This document shows, piece after piece, positions 43,665-52,464 of a stretch of 64,000 bases of DNA. The position numbers and the translations under genes were made by a program. Position 1 is the first letter of the stretch. Each line of letters opens with the position of its first letter. This DNA is from JAEUJM01 sp964635055 (lineage in GTDB: Bacteria; Actinomycetota; Acidimicrobiia; Acidimicrobiales; DATDAH01): positions 1 to 64,000 of the forward strand of contig CAZWMT010000019.1 in the NCBI GenBank assembly GCA_964635055.1. Reading direction: 5' to 3'. A model generated the notes under the pieces. The model was not told the DNA's origin. It saw only the letters and a program-made list of their open reading frames with translations, and ran no database searches.

Positions 43665-44332
43665 GCCCGAGGAACGAGGGCGAGCCCCCGCGCCGGCGCG
43701 GCCCCATCTTCTTCGTGGCGCTCGGGGTGGCGGTGGTGCTCGCCGTGTTCGTGGCGGTGCTGGCCACCCGCGAGCCCAGCCAGGACCGCACCGCCGACAG
43801 CCCCCTGGTGGGCGAGGTGGCCCCGCCGGTGCAGGGTGAGTCGCTCACCACCGGCGAGCCGTTCGACCTGGACTCGCTCCGGGGCCAGTGGGTGGTGGTC
43901 AACTTCTTCGCGACCTGGTGCGTACCCTGTCGGGTGGAGCACCCCGAGCTGCTGTCGTTCAGCCGCCGTCACGCGCAGGCGGGGGACGCCTCGGTGGTGA
44001 GCGTGGTCTTCGACGACGACGCCGACGAGGTGCGCCAGTACTTCGAGGACAACGACAGCACCTGGCCGGTGATCGACGGGTCGGGCACGGGGGTGATCCT
44101 CGACTACGCGGTGGCCCAGGTGCCGGAGTCGTTCATCGTGTCGCCCACCGGGTACGTGGTGGCCAAGGTGAGTGGTGGCGTCACCAGCCTCGGCCTCGAT
44201 CAGCTGCTCCAGCGGCTCTCGGGTGAGGCGTCGGGCACCTCGTCGTCGGACACATCAGGCGACACGTCAGGCGGCTCGTCGGGTGGCCCCTCGTCGGGTG
44301 GCCCGTCGTCCGGAGGCGAGTCCTCACCGTGA
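43661..44332 (+). CDS. ccmG: Thiol-disulfide oxidoreductase CcmG/TlpA-like
   Basis: A 223-residue membrane-anchored thioredoxin. It has an N-terminal transmembrane helix (IFFVALGVAVVLAVFVAVLA), then the fold with active site FFATWCVPCRVEHPEL (CxxC) and cis-Pro region QVPESFIVSPTG. It should keep apocytochrome c cysteines reduced. The C-terminus is a Ser/Gly/Thr-rich tail. The start overlaps the ccmF stop by GTGA, and the end overlaps ccmH by 4 nt. Confidence 0.92.
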   Translation: MSPRNEGEPPRRRGPIFFVALGVAVVLAVFVAVLATREPSQDRTADSPLVGEVAPPVQGESLTTGEPFDLDSLRGQWVVVNFFATWCVPCRVEHPELLSFSRRHAQAGDASVVSVVFDDDADEVRQYFEDNDSTWPVIDGSGTGVILDYAVAQVPESFIVSPTGYVVAKVSGGVTSLGLDQLLQRLSGEASGTSSSDTSGDTSGGSSGGPSSGGPSSGGESSP

Positions 44333-44868
44333 CCGCGACCGGCGCAGGCACCGCAGGCGGGGCCGGCGCGCCTGACGCCGCGGCGAGCCGCCGGGGTGCC
44401 CGCTCTCCCTGGTTGTGGGTGCTGATGGGGGTGGTGATCCTGGGGGCCCTGGCGGTGGGCACCCGCCCGGACGACTCACCGCGCACGAACGAGGAGCGCA
44501 GCCACGCGCTGGCCGACGGCCTGAAGTGCCCGACCTGTCGGAGCCAGTCGGTGGCCGACTCGGATGCGCCGGTGTCGAAGGAGATCCGCTCCGAGATCAC
44601 CAGGCGCATCGAAGCGGGCGACTCCGATGCCGAGATCCGCGCGTACCTCATCGGTCGGTTCGGCGAGGACGTGGTGCTCACGCCGTCGGCCAGCGGCGTG
44701 ACCGGGCTGGTGTGGATCCTCCCCGTGGTGCTGCTGGTGGTGGGGGCCGCGGCGCTGGCGCTGGCGTTCCGCCGCTGGCGTGAGCGCTCGCCCGTGGCGG
44801 TCACCGACGACGACCGGGAGCTGGTCGAACGGATCCGCAAGGTGATGGAGGAGGACCGGCCGGCGTGA
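44329..44868 (+). CDS. ccmH: Apocytochrome thiol reductase subunit CcmH
   Basis: A 179-residue protein. It has one N-terminal membrane helix (WLWVLMGVVILGALAVG), then the redox motif LKCPTCRSQSVADS, matching LxCxxC of CcmH/CycL, a three-helix domain, and a second helix (LVWILPVVLLVVGAAALALAF). It should reduce or hold apocytochrome c for CcmF. Only the CcmH N-type domain is present; the TPR part is encoded by the next gene. Confidence 0.92.
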   Translation: MTATGAGTAGGAGAPDAAASRRGARSPWLWVLMGVVILGALAVGTRPDDSPRTNEERSHALADGLKCPTCRSQSVADSDAPVSKEIRSEITRRIEAGDSDAEIRAYLIGRFGEDVVLTPSASGVTGLVWILPVVLLVVGAAALALAFRRWRERSPVAVTDDDRELVERIRKVMEEDRPA

Positions 44869-45821
44869 CCAGCGTCAGCAGGCCACGCCGCCACGGACGC
44901 AACCCCGAGGGTGCGGCGCCCGAGCCCGAGCCGGCGGCAGACCGCCCGCTCCCGCCACTGAGCGAGGACGACCGTCGCTCCAGGTCGGGATCGAAGGCGC
45001 CCAGCCGCCGAGCAGCCAAGGCCGGCCCCGATCCGCGCGGCCGGGACGCGGAACGGGGGGCCCTCGTCGAGCAGCGCGACTTCCTGCTGGCGTCCCTCGA
45101 CGACCTCGACCGCGAGCTCGAGGCGGGCGACATCGACGACGACGACTACCGGGCGCTCCGCGACGACTACACCGCACGGGCCGCCGCGGTGGTTCGGGCG
45201 CTGGAGCGCCATGACACCACCCCGGTGGGCACGGCCGCCGCCGGCTCCCGTCGGCTGCGCACGGTGGCCGTGAGCGCGGCGGTCGTGGTGTTCGCGGTGG
45301 TGGCCGGTGTGGTGATCGCCGACAACTTCGGGCAGCGCACGCCGGGCGAGAGCGTCACCAGCGCCGGCCCGACGAGCAACCGGGAGAAGGTCTCCCAGGC
45401 CCAACAGCTCGAGGCCAGCGGTGAGGCGGCCGAGGCGATACGCCTCTACGACGAGGTGCTCGACAGCGATCCCGAGAACGCCGACGCCCTCACCTACAAG
45501 GGGTGGCTGCTGGTGCGGGCGGGCAGCTCCGAGGACAGCGCCCAGGGCACCCAGCTGGTGGTCGAGGGCATGGCCCTGCTCGACCAGGCCATCGCGGCCC
45601 GCCCGGGGTTCGCCCCGCCCCATGTCTTCAAGGCGGTCGCCCTGCGCAACCAGGGCGAGGCCGAGGCCGCGCTGGCCGAGTTGGACGCCGTCGACCCCAC
45701 CCAACTCTCGGCCTTCGCCGGCCTGGTGACCAACCTGCGCCAGGAGCTCGAGGCCCAGGTCGGCACCGGGAGCCCGGCCGGCGGCAACGGCGTCACGCCG
45801 ACCACGACCGGCGCGCCATGA
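44865..45821 (+). CDS. ccmI: TPR protein CcmI
   Basis: A 318-residue protein in the CcmI position. A long disordered, basic N-terminus and a coiled-coil-like segment (EQRDFLLASLDDLDRELEAGDID) precede a transmembrane helix (VAVSAAVVVFAVVAGVVIA). Tetratricopeptide-like repeats follow (AIRLYDEVLDSDPENADALTYKGWLLV, LLDQAIAARPGFAPPHVFKAVALRN). CcmI binds apocytochrome c termini. The start overlaps ccmH by GTGA. It is the last ccm gene; the AtuA-type gene follows by 7 nt. Confidence 0.85.
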   Translation: MTSVSRPRRHGRNPEGAAPEPEPAADRPLPPLSEDDRRSRSGSKAPSRRAAKAGPDPRGRDAERGALVEQRDFLLASLDDLDRELEAGDIDDDDYRALRDDYTARAAAVVRALERHDTTPVGTAAAGSRRLRTVAVSAAVVVFAVVAGVVIADNFGQRTPGESVTSAGPTSNREKVSQAQQLEASGEAAEAIRLYDEVLDSDPENADALTYKGWLLVRAGSSEDSAQGTQLVVEGMALLDQAIAARPGFAPPHVFKAVALRNQGEAEAALAELDAVDPTQLSAFAGLVTNLRQELEAQVGTGSPAGGNGVTPTTTGAP

Positions 45822-45828
45822 TGGCCGG

Positions 45829-47145
45829 GTGACCATCCGCATCGGTGGGGGACAGGGGTTCTACGGCGACGGGCACGCACCGGTGGCCGACCTGCTCGAC
45901 GCGGGCGTCGACTACCTGGTGTGCGAGGCGCTGGCCGAGCTGACCCTCGCCATCCTCGCCAAGGACCGGCTGAAGGACGAGTCGCTGGGCTACACCCGTG
46001 ACCTGCCGCTGTACGTGGCCGCGGCGGCGCCCTACCTGCTCGACGGCCGCACCCGGCTGATCACCAACGCCGGTGGGATCAACCCGATCGCGGCCGGTCG
46101 GGCCGTGGCCGCGTTGGCCCAGCAGGCCGGGGTGGGGGGTGTGCGGGTCGCCACGGTGGTCGGTGACGACGTGCGCCCGCGGGCCGCGGAGCTGGGCCTG
46201 CCCGACGACGCCATCTTCGCCAACGCCTACCTCGGGGCCCGTCCGATCGTGGAGGCGCTCGACGCCGGGGCCGACATCGTCATCACCGGCCGGGTGGCCG
46301 ACGCATCGCTGTTCCTGGCCCCCCTCATCCACGAGTACCGGTGGGCGTGGGACGACTGGGACCGCCTCGCCGCCGGGGTCACCGTGGGGCACCTGCTGGA
46401 GTGCAGCGGGCAGGTCACCGGCGGCAACTACTCGGGCCCGTGGTGGGAGAACCCCGATCCGCTGCGTATCGGCTTCCCGATCGGCGAGGTGGACGAGGAC
46501 GGGTCGATGGTGCTGACCAAGCCCGACGGCACCGGGGGCATGGTCACGTTCGACACGGTCCGCGAGCAGCTCCTGTACGAGGTCCACGACCCCACCCGCT
46601 ACCTGAACCCCGACGTCGTGGCCGACTTCACCGCGGTCACCCTCGACGACCTGGGCGACGACCGGGTGCGGGTGTCGGGGGCGAGGGGCCGGCCGGCGCC
46701 GTCGACCTACAAGGGCCTCGTCTGCACGCCGGCCGGATGGGCCGGCGAGGCGCGGTTCGGTTACTCGTGGCCCGACGCCGAGGCCAAGGCCCGGGCCGCG
46801 CTGTCGTTCCTGCGCCGCCGTGCCGAGGGCGCGGGCCTGGCCATCGACGAGTGGCACGAGGAGTACTTCGGCGTCAACGCCTACGGTGGCGACACCGTCG
46901 ACCTCGGCGCGGCCTCGGAGCCCCCCGAGGTGATCGGTCGCCTGGCCTGGCGGGCGGCCGACAAGGACGTCGTGGCCGCGGTGAGCCGTGACGCCGGCGT
47001 GCTGGGCCTGTCTGGCCCGCCCACCATCACCGGCACCGGTCGGGCGCGGGACGGCCGTCCCTCGCAATTGCTGGCGGTCGACTCGTTCCTCGTCGATCGG
47101 GCGTCGGTCGACGCCGGGGTGCGGGTCGAGGTCGACTCCATCTGA
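45829..47145 (+). CDS. AtuA-family (DUF1446) protein, N-terminal domain only
   Basis: A 438-residue protein of the acyclic terpene utilisation AtuA family. Signature stretches are IRIGGGQGFYGDGH, LVCEALAELTLAILAKDR, LITNAGGINPIAAG and ADIVITGRVADASLFLAPL. Full-length AtuA proteins carry a C-terminal ferredoxin-fold domain; here it is missing and is encoded separately at 48241, two genes downstream. The biochemical role of AtuA is unclear; it accompanies geranyl-CoA and other acyl-CoA pathways. The GTG start lies 7 nt after ccmI, so it may be read from the ccm operon although it is functionally unrelated. Confidence 0.85.
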   Translation: MTIRIGGGQGFYGDGHAPVADLLDAGVDYLVCEALAELTLAILAKDRLKDESLGYTRDLPLYVAAAAPYLLDGRTRLITNAGGINPIAAGRAVAALAQQAGVGGVRVATVVGDDVRPRAAELGLPDDAIFANAYLGARPIVEALDAGADIVITGRVADASLFLAPLIHEYRWAWDDWDRLAAGVTVGHLLECSGQVTGGNYSGPWWENPDPLRIGFPIGEVDEDGSMVLTKPDGTGGMVTFDTVREQLLYEVHDPTRYLNPDVVADFTAVTLDDLGDDRVRVSGARGRPAPSTYKGLVCTPAGWAGEARFGYSWPDAEAKARAALSFLRRRAEGAGLAIDEWHEEYFGVNAYGGDTVDLGAASEPPEVIGRLAWRAADKDVVAAVSRDAGVLGLSGPPTITGTGRARDGRPSQLLAVDSFLVDRASVDAGVRVEVDSI

Positions 47146-47257
47146 GGCTCGAGTTCCGGGACTCGTGGTCGTCCCGCCGCGTGCGACGAGCAGGGGTTAG
47201 GGTTCGCGCTGAACACGCACGGCCTCCGGGTCCATCAGGTGAAAGAAGGAACCGCAC

Positions 47258-47611
47258 ATGTCAGACGCCCCACCGCCGCCGAGCCCAGATCCCAACGTGC
47301 CGCCGCCCGCGGCCAGCGCTCCGCCGCCGGTCGCGCCCTACCAGGCCGGTGCCGCTCAGGTGCCCGCGGTGGGCCCCGACGGGCTCCCGTTGAAGTCCAA
47401 GATGGTGGCCGGCCTGCTCGGCATCTTCGTGGGCGGTCTCGGCATCCACAACTTCTACCTGGGCTACACCAACAAGGCGATCATCCAGATCATCGTCACC
47501 CTGGTCACCTGCGGCTTCGGCGCGATCTGGGGCCTGGTCGAGGGCATCTTGATCCTCACCGGCTCGCCCAACTACTCCACCGACGCCGACGGACGGCCGC
47601 TGGCGCAGTAG
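47258..47611 (+). CDS. TM2-domain membrane protein
   Basis: A 117-residue protein with a Pro/Ala-rich cytoplasmic N-terminus and a TM2 domain: KSKMVAGLLGIFVGGLGIHNFYLGYTNKAI, then IIVTLVTCGFGAIWGLVEGILILTG. Function is unknown. The ATG has a strong ribosome site (AGAAGGA). A TAGGGT -10 candidate sits at 47198-47203, giving a leader of about 45-50 nt. Confidence 0.9.
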   Translation: MSDAPPPPSPDPNVPPPAASAPPPVAPYQAGAAQVPAVGPDGLPLKSKMVAGLLGIFVGGLGIHNFYLGYTNKAIIQIIVTLVTCGFGAIWGLVEGILILTGSPNYSTDADGRPLAQ

Positions 47612-47634
47612 GACCAGCACCGCACGCAGGCTCG

Positions 47635-48132
47635 TCAGGGGGCGGGCAGGTACCGCCCCCTGACGAACCGGCGGCCATCGTGGGTGAGCACCCACGTGGA
47701 GCCCTTCTTCGCGTCGCGGCCGGTTGCGTCCATGCCCTCCGCGATCAGCCGGTTGACCACGTCGGGTATCACGTCACCGTGGCTGCACAGGGCCACGTCG
47801 ATCCCCGAGACCGAGTCGAGCAGGGCCAGGGCCTCGCTCGCCGGAGTGCCCTCCATCAGCGCCGGCGCCTCCTCGATGGTGAGCCCGAGGTGCGCGGACA
47901 ACGGATCGAGCGTCTGGCGGCACCGCACGGCCGGGCTGGTGAGCAGTCGGGTGATGCCCTTGTCGCCCAGCAGGCCCACCAGCGCCTGGGCCTGGTCGAA
48001 CCCCTTGTCGGCGAGCGGCCGCAGCACGTCGTCGTGGGCCCAGACGTTGCGGCTCAGCGCGTCGGCGTGGCGGACGAGGTAGACGGTCAACGGGGCGCAG
48101 GAGTGGACGAGCGGCTGCCGGGGAGCATCCAC
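47635..48132 (-). CDS. SixA-type histidine phosphatase
   Basis: A protein of about 165 residues in the histidine phosphatase superfamily. The catalytic RHG-type motif is VYLVRHADALSRNVW (RHA, as in SixA), with the second His in VALCSHGDVIPDVVNRL and TSPAVRCRQTLDPL between them. SixA removes phosphate from phosphohistidine proteins; the target here is unknown. The start is uncertain: a GTG at 48132 is used, but TTG at 48090 would begin just before LTVYLVRH and fits the family well. A TACATT -10 candidate lies just upstream. Confidence 0.82.
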   Translation of the reverse strand: MDAPRQPLVHSCAPLTVYLVRHADALSRNVWAHDDVLRPLADKGFDQAQALVGLLGDKGITRLLTSPAVRCRQTLDPLSAHLGLTIEEAPALMEGTPASEALALLDSVSGIDVALCSHGDVIPDVVNRLIAEGMDATGRDAKKGSTWVLTHDGRRFVRGRYLPAP

Positions 48133-48228
48133 AGAATGTATTCGCTGCGCCCGCCCCAACCGTCACCGTGCGCCTACAGGGACCCGTCCGCCGATGGTCT
48201 GTTCGATCGTCGCCCGCGGTGCGAGCGC

Positions 48229-48234
48229 TAGCGT
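48229..48234 (+). promoter_or_regulatory. -10 element TAGCGT, leaderless arrangement
   Basis: TAGCGT lies 6 nt before the GTG at 48241, predicting a leaderless transcript. Confidence 0.5.
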
Positions 48235-48240
48235 GGCGCG

Positions 48241-48609
48241 GTGCCCCGGATCCAACTCCGTGACCTGTGCGGCGCCCGGTCCGGCGACAAGGGTGACATC
48301 AGCGACGTGTCGCTGTTCGCCGACGACCCCGTCGCCTACGACGCGATCCGGGCCGAGGTCACCGCGGCGCGGGTGAAGGCCCACTTCGGCTCGCTGGTGA
48401 ACGGCCCGGTCGAGCGCTTCGAGGCGCCCAACGTGTGGGCGCTCAAGTTCGTCCTGTACGACGCCCTGGGCGGCGGCGCCCCCCGGTCGCTGCGGGCCGA
48501 CAACCTGGGGAAGACCTTCGGCGCGGCCCTGCTGCGCATGTGGATCGACGTCCTCGACGACGTCGCCGCGAACGCTTCCCGGCGGCCGCGAGCGCCCGTC
48601 CCGCGCTAG
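48241..48609 (+). CDS. AtuA-like ferredoxin-fold domain protein (separate C-domain)
   Basis: A 122-residue protein beginning MPRIQLRDLCGARSGDKGDISDVSLFADDP, the signature of the C-terminal domain of AtuA-type proteins, ending with DNLGKTFGAALLRMWIDV. It complements the N-domain protein at 45829, from which it is separated by a TM2 gene and a divergent phosphatase gene. The start is a leaderless GTG with its own promoter, so this is an independent gene rather than a frameshifted remnant. Confidence 0.82.
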   Translation: MPRIQLRDLCGARSGDKGDISDVSLFADDPVAYDAIRAEVTAARVKAHFGSLVNGPVERFEAPNVWALKFVLYDALGGGAPRSLRADNLGKTFGAALLRMWIDVLDDVAANASRRPRAPVPR

Positions 48610-48634
48610 CCGCTCAGGCCCGCCTCCGTCACTG

Positions 48635-49876
48635 TCATCCTGTGAACCGCGGTCCCACTGCGGCAGGGAGCGCCGGCGTCGCATCCGGCGGGGGCGCAGC
48701 CGGGATGGCTGCGTCCATAGCTCCGGCGACTGCGGCCGTGAGGTTGCCTTCGGGGTCGTCGCAATTGAGGGTGAACACCATGACCCCACCCAGGCGCTCG
48801 TTGTGGACGTAGGTCGTCTTGGCGGAGATCGACTCGGGATCGTCGTAGCTGATCGCGGTGCTCGTCGCCTCATCCCACAACCACGGTGAGGCCGCCCCTT
48901 CGTTCCAGGTCCGGGTCGACGAGGCCAGAGCCGGACCGAGGTCGTGGTAACAGTGCTGCTGGTACGCGTCGTCCTGGGAGCGGTCGAAGGGCTGCCAGAT
49001 GCCGTTGTTCCGCGGTCGCACGTGCTTGTACTGGACGCCGTAGAACGGCAGCCCCATGACGATCTGGTGGTCGGGGACGCCGGCCTGGCGGTAGAGCTCC
49101 CTCGACACGACGATGTTCGGGAACTTGGCGAGCAGGAAGGTGGCTCCGGTGGGGACCGAGAGCGGCGCGTTGAAGCCGGTGACGCCCTCGGCGGCGGTCA
49201 GTGGGCCCGCCGAGTCGTAGGCCATGACGTTGTACCAGTCGACGGATTGGCTGACGGCGGCAAAGTCGATCCAGGGCGGCACGGCCTGCACCCAGGCGGA
49301 GGGCGTGTCCATCGACAGGAAGTGGTGGCCCGTGCCCAAGGCGTCCAGCGCGGATCGCAGCCCGGCCATGAACGGCGTGAGGTTGGCCTTGTCGGTGGGT
49401 CCGTCGGGGAACTCCCAGTCGACGTCGAGTCCGTCGAAGCCCAGCCGGTCGATGAGGGCGGCGCACGAGCTCGCGATCCGCTCCGTCAGCCTCGGTGACG
49501 CCGCCGCTCGCGACCATTGGTCGCCGCCGAGCCCGATCGACAGCATGACGTTCAGGTTCGGGTGCGTCGCCTTGAACTCCGCGAGTTGCGCGAACTCGGC
49601 GTCGTCCTCGGCGCTCGGGCTGCAACCGTCGTGGAGGTTCGCGGTCACGAAGTCGATCAGGTGGGTCACCCGTGACAGGGTCGACTCGGGAAGCGGACCG
49701 ATGCTGACGTAGAACCCCACGATCCGGTCGGTGGTCGGCGGCGCGGTGGATGCTGCGACGGGTGGGGGTGCTCCGGGGGCGACGAGCACCGATGCGACGC
49801 CGACGAGCACCGCCGCCAACCTACGAGCGGGCCGGCGCAGGACGAACACGCGGCGGTCCTCATCACGGCGATACAT
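48635..49876 (-). CDS. Secreted GH18 (chitinase-like) protein
   Basis: A 413-residue exported TIM-barrel protein. A long basic N-terminus and signal peptide (LAAVLVGVASVLVAPGAPPPVAA) precede the GH18 domain. The catalytic DxxDxDxE motif is intact in GFDGLDVDWEFPDG, and YNVMAYD and VMGLPFYG follow. It could hydrolyse chitin, peptidoglycan-like or other GlcNAc polymers. The ATG at 49876 gives a twin-Arg-containing N-terminus (RRDEDRR and RRPARR). It is divergent from the SARP-type regulator, with SARP-box repeats in the 128-bp gap. Confidence 0.88.
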   Translation of the reverse strand: MYRRDEDRRVFVLRRPARRLAAVLVGVASVLVAPGAPPPVAASTAPPTTDRIVGFYVSIGPLPESTLSRVTHLIDFVTANLHDGCSPSAEDDAEFAQLAEFKATHPNLNVMLSIGLGGDQWSRAAASPRLTERIASSCAALIDRLGFDGLDVDWEFPDGPTDKANLTPFMAGLRSALDALGTGHHFLSMDTPSAWVQAVPPWIDFAAVSQSVDWYNVMAYDSAGPLTAAEGVTGFNAPLSVPTGATFLLAKFPNIVVSRELYRQAGVPDHQIVMGLPFYGVQYKHVRPRNNGIWQPFDRSQDDAYQQHCYHDLGPALASSTRTWNEGAASPWLWDEATSTAISYDDPESISAKTTYVHNERLGGVMVFTLNCDDPEGNLTAAVAGAMDAAIPAAPPPDATPALPAAVGPRFTG

Positions 49877-49954
49877 CGCATGACCCTGACATGCAGCAGT
49901 AGCGCGCTGGCAGCCTGCTTCCCCCTGGGCTGGCGTTCGCTGGACCAAGAGGCT

Positions 49955-49972
49955 CGCTACCCACGCGCTACC
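49955..49972 (+). promoter_or_regulatory. SARP-type operator: CGCTACC-CACG-CGCTACC
   Basis: Two identical heptamers, 11 bp apart, 32 nt before the GTG of the regulator at 50005 and within the gap shared with the divergent GH18 gene. Direct heptamer repeats with an 11-bp period are the known binding pattern of SARP regulators. Confidence 0.7.
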
Positions 49973-50004
49973 AGCCGTTCGCCTGATGTTCCGATGATCG
50001 CCGT

Positions 50005-52320
50005 GTGACGGTAGGGGGGCCTCGCGTGGTATCCGAAGACGACGTCCAGATCGGTGTTCTGGGCCCACTGATGCTGACCATAGCGGGGCACCCCATCAGC
50101 GACATTCCGGGCCAGGAGCGGGCGATCCTCAGCTTGCTTGCCATGCGGGCCGACCGTCCGGTCCCCGTGGGGGAGGTCGCGCGCGCTCTGTGGAACGATC
50201 AGCTCCCCAAGTCGTCACGCAAGAGCGTTCAGGTTCTCGTCTACCGCACCCGTCGCCGGATCGAGCGGGCCGTACACGCGGAGATGCCAGCCCTGATCGA
50301 CACCGAGGGGGAGTCCTACCGCCTCCGGGTCTCGGCCGATCGGGTCGACGTGCTGCGCTTCGAATCACTCATCGCGACCGCACGGGCCACCGTCGACCAG
50401 CACGCGACGCTGGACGCCCTCGACGAGGCCCTCGGTCTCTGGCGGGGAGATCCGGTGCCGGACCTCGACGACATCGATGTAGGCGACGCCGTGCGGGCGC
50501 GCCTCGGTGAGATGCGGCTCGGCGCGCAGGAGGACCGGTTCGAGGTCCTGCTGGGCCTCGGGCGCCATGCTGAGGTGATCGCTGAGGTCGAGTCGGCGCT
50601 CGCCGCTCACCCGCTGCGCGAGCGCCGGTGGGCTCAGCTCATGACCGCGCTCTACCGTTCCGGCCGTCAGGCCGATGCGCTGCGTGCCTACCAGCGCATC
50701 CGCTCGACGCTCATCGAGGAGCTCGGCATCGAGCCCGGCCCAGACCTCCGTCGCCTCGAGGCGTCGATCATCGCCCACGACCCGGCGCTCGACGTGGACC
50801 ACCAGCAGCGCGGTGCGGGCGGTGGACACCTGCCTGACCTCGCGACCCAACCGGCTGACGCGAACCGCGTCGAGTGGGCCGAGCAACACCGAGACGTCGC
50901 CTTCGTCGACCGTATTGGCGAGATGGAGCGGACCCGGCGCGTCTGGGAGAAGGTTCGGCGCGAGCAGGTCGGTGGGATGGTCATCCTGTCCGGCGAATCC
51001 GGCGTGGGCAAGACCCGCCTGGCGGCTGAGGTGGCGATCGACGCGTCCGCCGATGGCGCCGTGGTGCGAGCCGGGCGCTGCGCGGCGGATGTCGCCTACT
51101 CGGCCCTCCGCGAAGCGTTTCCCGAGGTCCCCACCCCCTCGCTCGGCCGCCGTTCCAGCGACCATTCCGAGTCGATGACCTCGGTGGAGTACGCCGCCGC
51201 ATTGGTCGACCGGTTGGCCCAGGACTCGGGGATCGGGACCTTGCTGGTGATCGATGACCTGCACCACGCGGATCTCCCGTCCCTCTCCGTGCTGCGTAGG
51301 ATCCTGGATCGGTTGCGCGGCGTCCCGGCCTTGATGCTGGCGACGTTCAATGACGATGAGATCCACCCACCCGGGCTCGTTGACCTACTCGCCGACCTGC
51401 ACCGTGTGCGCTACCACGAGCGCATCACGCTCGGAGGGCTGGCTCCCGACGATGCCGTGTCCCTCATCGAGGCCCGGATCGGCGTGCCGGTCATGCCGGA
51501 CACCCGCATGGCCCTTGCCGCCATCGCCCACGAGACCGGGGGCCGACCGCTTGCCCTGCTGGAGATGGCCGACCACCTGGTGACGTCGGGGGCCATCGCC
51601 GACGGCGAGTGGGTGTGCCCCGAGGCCGTCGGCATCGCCGCGGTCGGGCTGCCTGAGACGTTGGTGTCGTGCGTGCTCCGACGATTCGACCGTCTGCCGG
51701 AGGATGTGCGTCGCCTGCTCAGCGCGGTCGCGGTCGTCGGTGTCCGCTTCGACCTGCACGAGGCCGCTCTCGCCGGAGGCGTCGCCGCGGACGAGGCGCT
51801 CGATCTCCTCGACGCGGCCTTGGCCGCGCACTTGATCGTCGAGGTGCCCGGGTTCCCCGAGGGCTACGCCTTCACCACCGCCATCGAACGCCAGGTGCTC
51901 CTGGACCAGTTGTCACGGGGACGGCGCACTCGCATCGCGATGCGCCTCGCCGAGCACCGTGCCCCGGTCACCCTTGGCACTGCCGCCATGGCGGAGGCCG
52001 CGTCCCTCTTGCGGGCGGGCGACGTCTCCGAGGCGTGGGGCATCCTTCGGCGGGTCGCGGACGACGCTCGCGATGTCGGCGACCCGCACCTGCTGGCCGA
52101 AGCCGCGCTTGGCGCCAGCAGGGTTCTCACCCACCTCAGCGTGGGGTACCCACCTGCGATCGACCTGCTGCGCAACGCCCGAGATCAGCTCGAGCCCGGC
52201 GATCCGATTCTCCGCGAGGTGGAGACAGCGCTCATCCGTGAGCTGATGTGGGCGGGACGGTGGAGCGAGGCGATCGCCGTCTCAGCGCCGGCCGGCCTGG
52301 CGCCGACCGAGGTCGCCTGA
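50005..52320 (+). CDS. SARP/BTAD-type transcriptional regulator with AAA ATPase domain
   Basis: A 771-residue regulator. The N-terminal OmpR-like winged helix (IGVLGPLMLTIAGHPISDI, KSVQVLVYRTRRRIE) is followed by the BTAD helical domain (residues about 105-250, ending LIEELGIEPGPDLRRLEASI). An STAND-like ATPase comes next, with Walker A VILSGESGVGKTRLA (about residue 330) and Walker B LLVIDDLHHADLPS. The C-terminus ends after a short helical stretch, so the long TPR array of AfsR or MalT relatives is reduced. It should bind heptamer direct repeats such as those in its own promoter. A paralogue starts at 63352. Confidence 0.9.
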   Translation: MTVGGPRVVSEDDVQIGVLGPLMLTIAGHPISDIPGQERAILSLLAMRADRPVPVGEVARALWNDQLPKSSRKSVQVLVYRTRRRIERAVHAEMPALIDTEGESYRLRVSADRVDVLRFESLIATARATVDQHATLDALDEALGLWRGDPVPDLDDIDVGDAVRARLGEMRLGAQEDRFEVLLGLGRHAEVIAEVESALAAHPLRERRWAQLMTALYRSGRQADALRAYQRIRSTLIEELGIEPGPDLRRLEASIIAHDPALDVDHQQRGAGGGHLPDLATQPADANRVEWAEQHRDVAFVDRIGEMERTRRVWEKVRREQVGGMVILSGESGVGKTRLAAEVAIDASADGAVVRAGRCAADVAYSALREAFPEVPTPSLGRRSSDHSESMTSVEYAAALVDRLAQDSGIGTLLVIDDLHHADLPSLSVLRRILDRLRGVPALMLATFNDDEIHPPGLVDLLADLHRVRYHERITLGGLAPDDAVSLIEARIGVPVMPDTRMALAAIAHETGGRPLALLEMADHLVTSGAIADGEWVCPEAVGIAAVGLPETLVSCVLRRFDRLPEDVRRLLSAVAVVGVRFDLHEAALAGGVAADEALDLLDAALAAHLIVEVPGFPEGYAFTTAIERQVLLDQLSRGRRTRIAMRLAEHRAPVTLGTAAMAEAASLLRAGDVSEAWGILRRVADDARDVGDPHLLAEAALGASRVLTHLSVGYPPAIDLLRNARDQLEPGDPILREVETALIRELMWAGRWSEAIAVSAPAGLAPTEVA

Positions 52321-52347
52321 CCGCCGGGCGGGGCACCCGAACCCGCT

Positions 52348-52377
52348 GGCGCCTGAGACTGCTCGACTCAGGGCGCC
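52348..52377. terminator. Hairpin after the SARP regulator
   Basis: A GGCGCC-TGAG arm pairs with CTCA-GGGCGCC with a one-base bulge and a 9-nt loop, 27 nt after the regulator's stop. The adjacent gene is convergent, so it may serve both. Confidence 0.5.
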
Positions 52378-52464
52378 GCAGCCTCAGGCGCTGACGCTTT
52401 GTGCGACGGGTGAGGGACCGCAGGGAGTGCCGATGCCCCGCGTCACCCTGCGGACCACGGCTCG

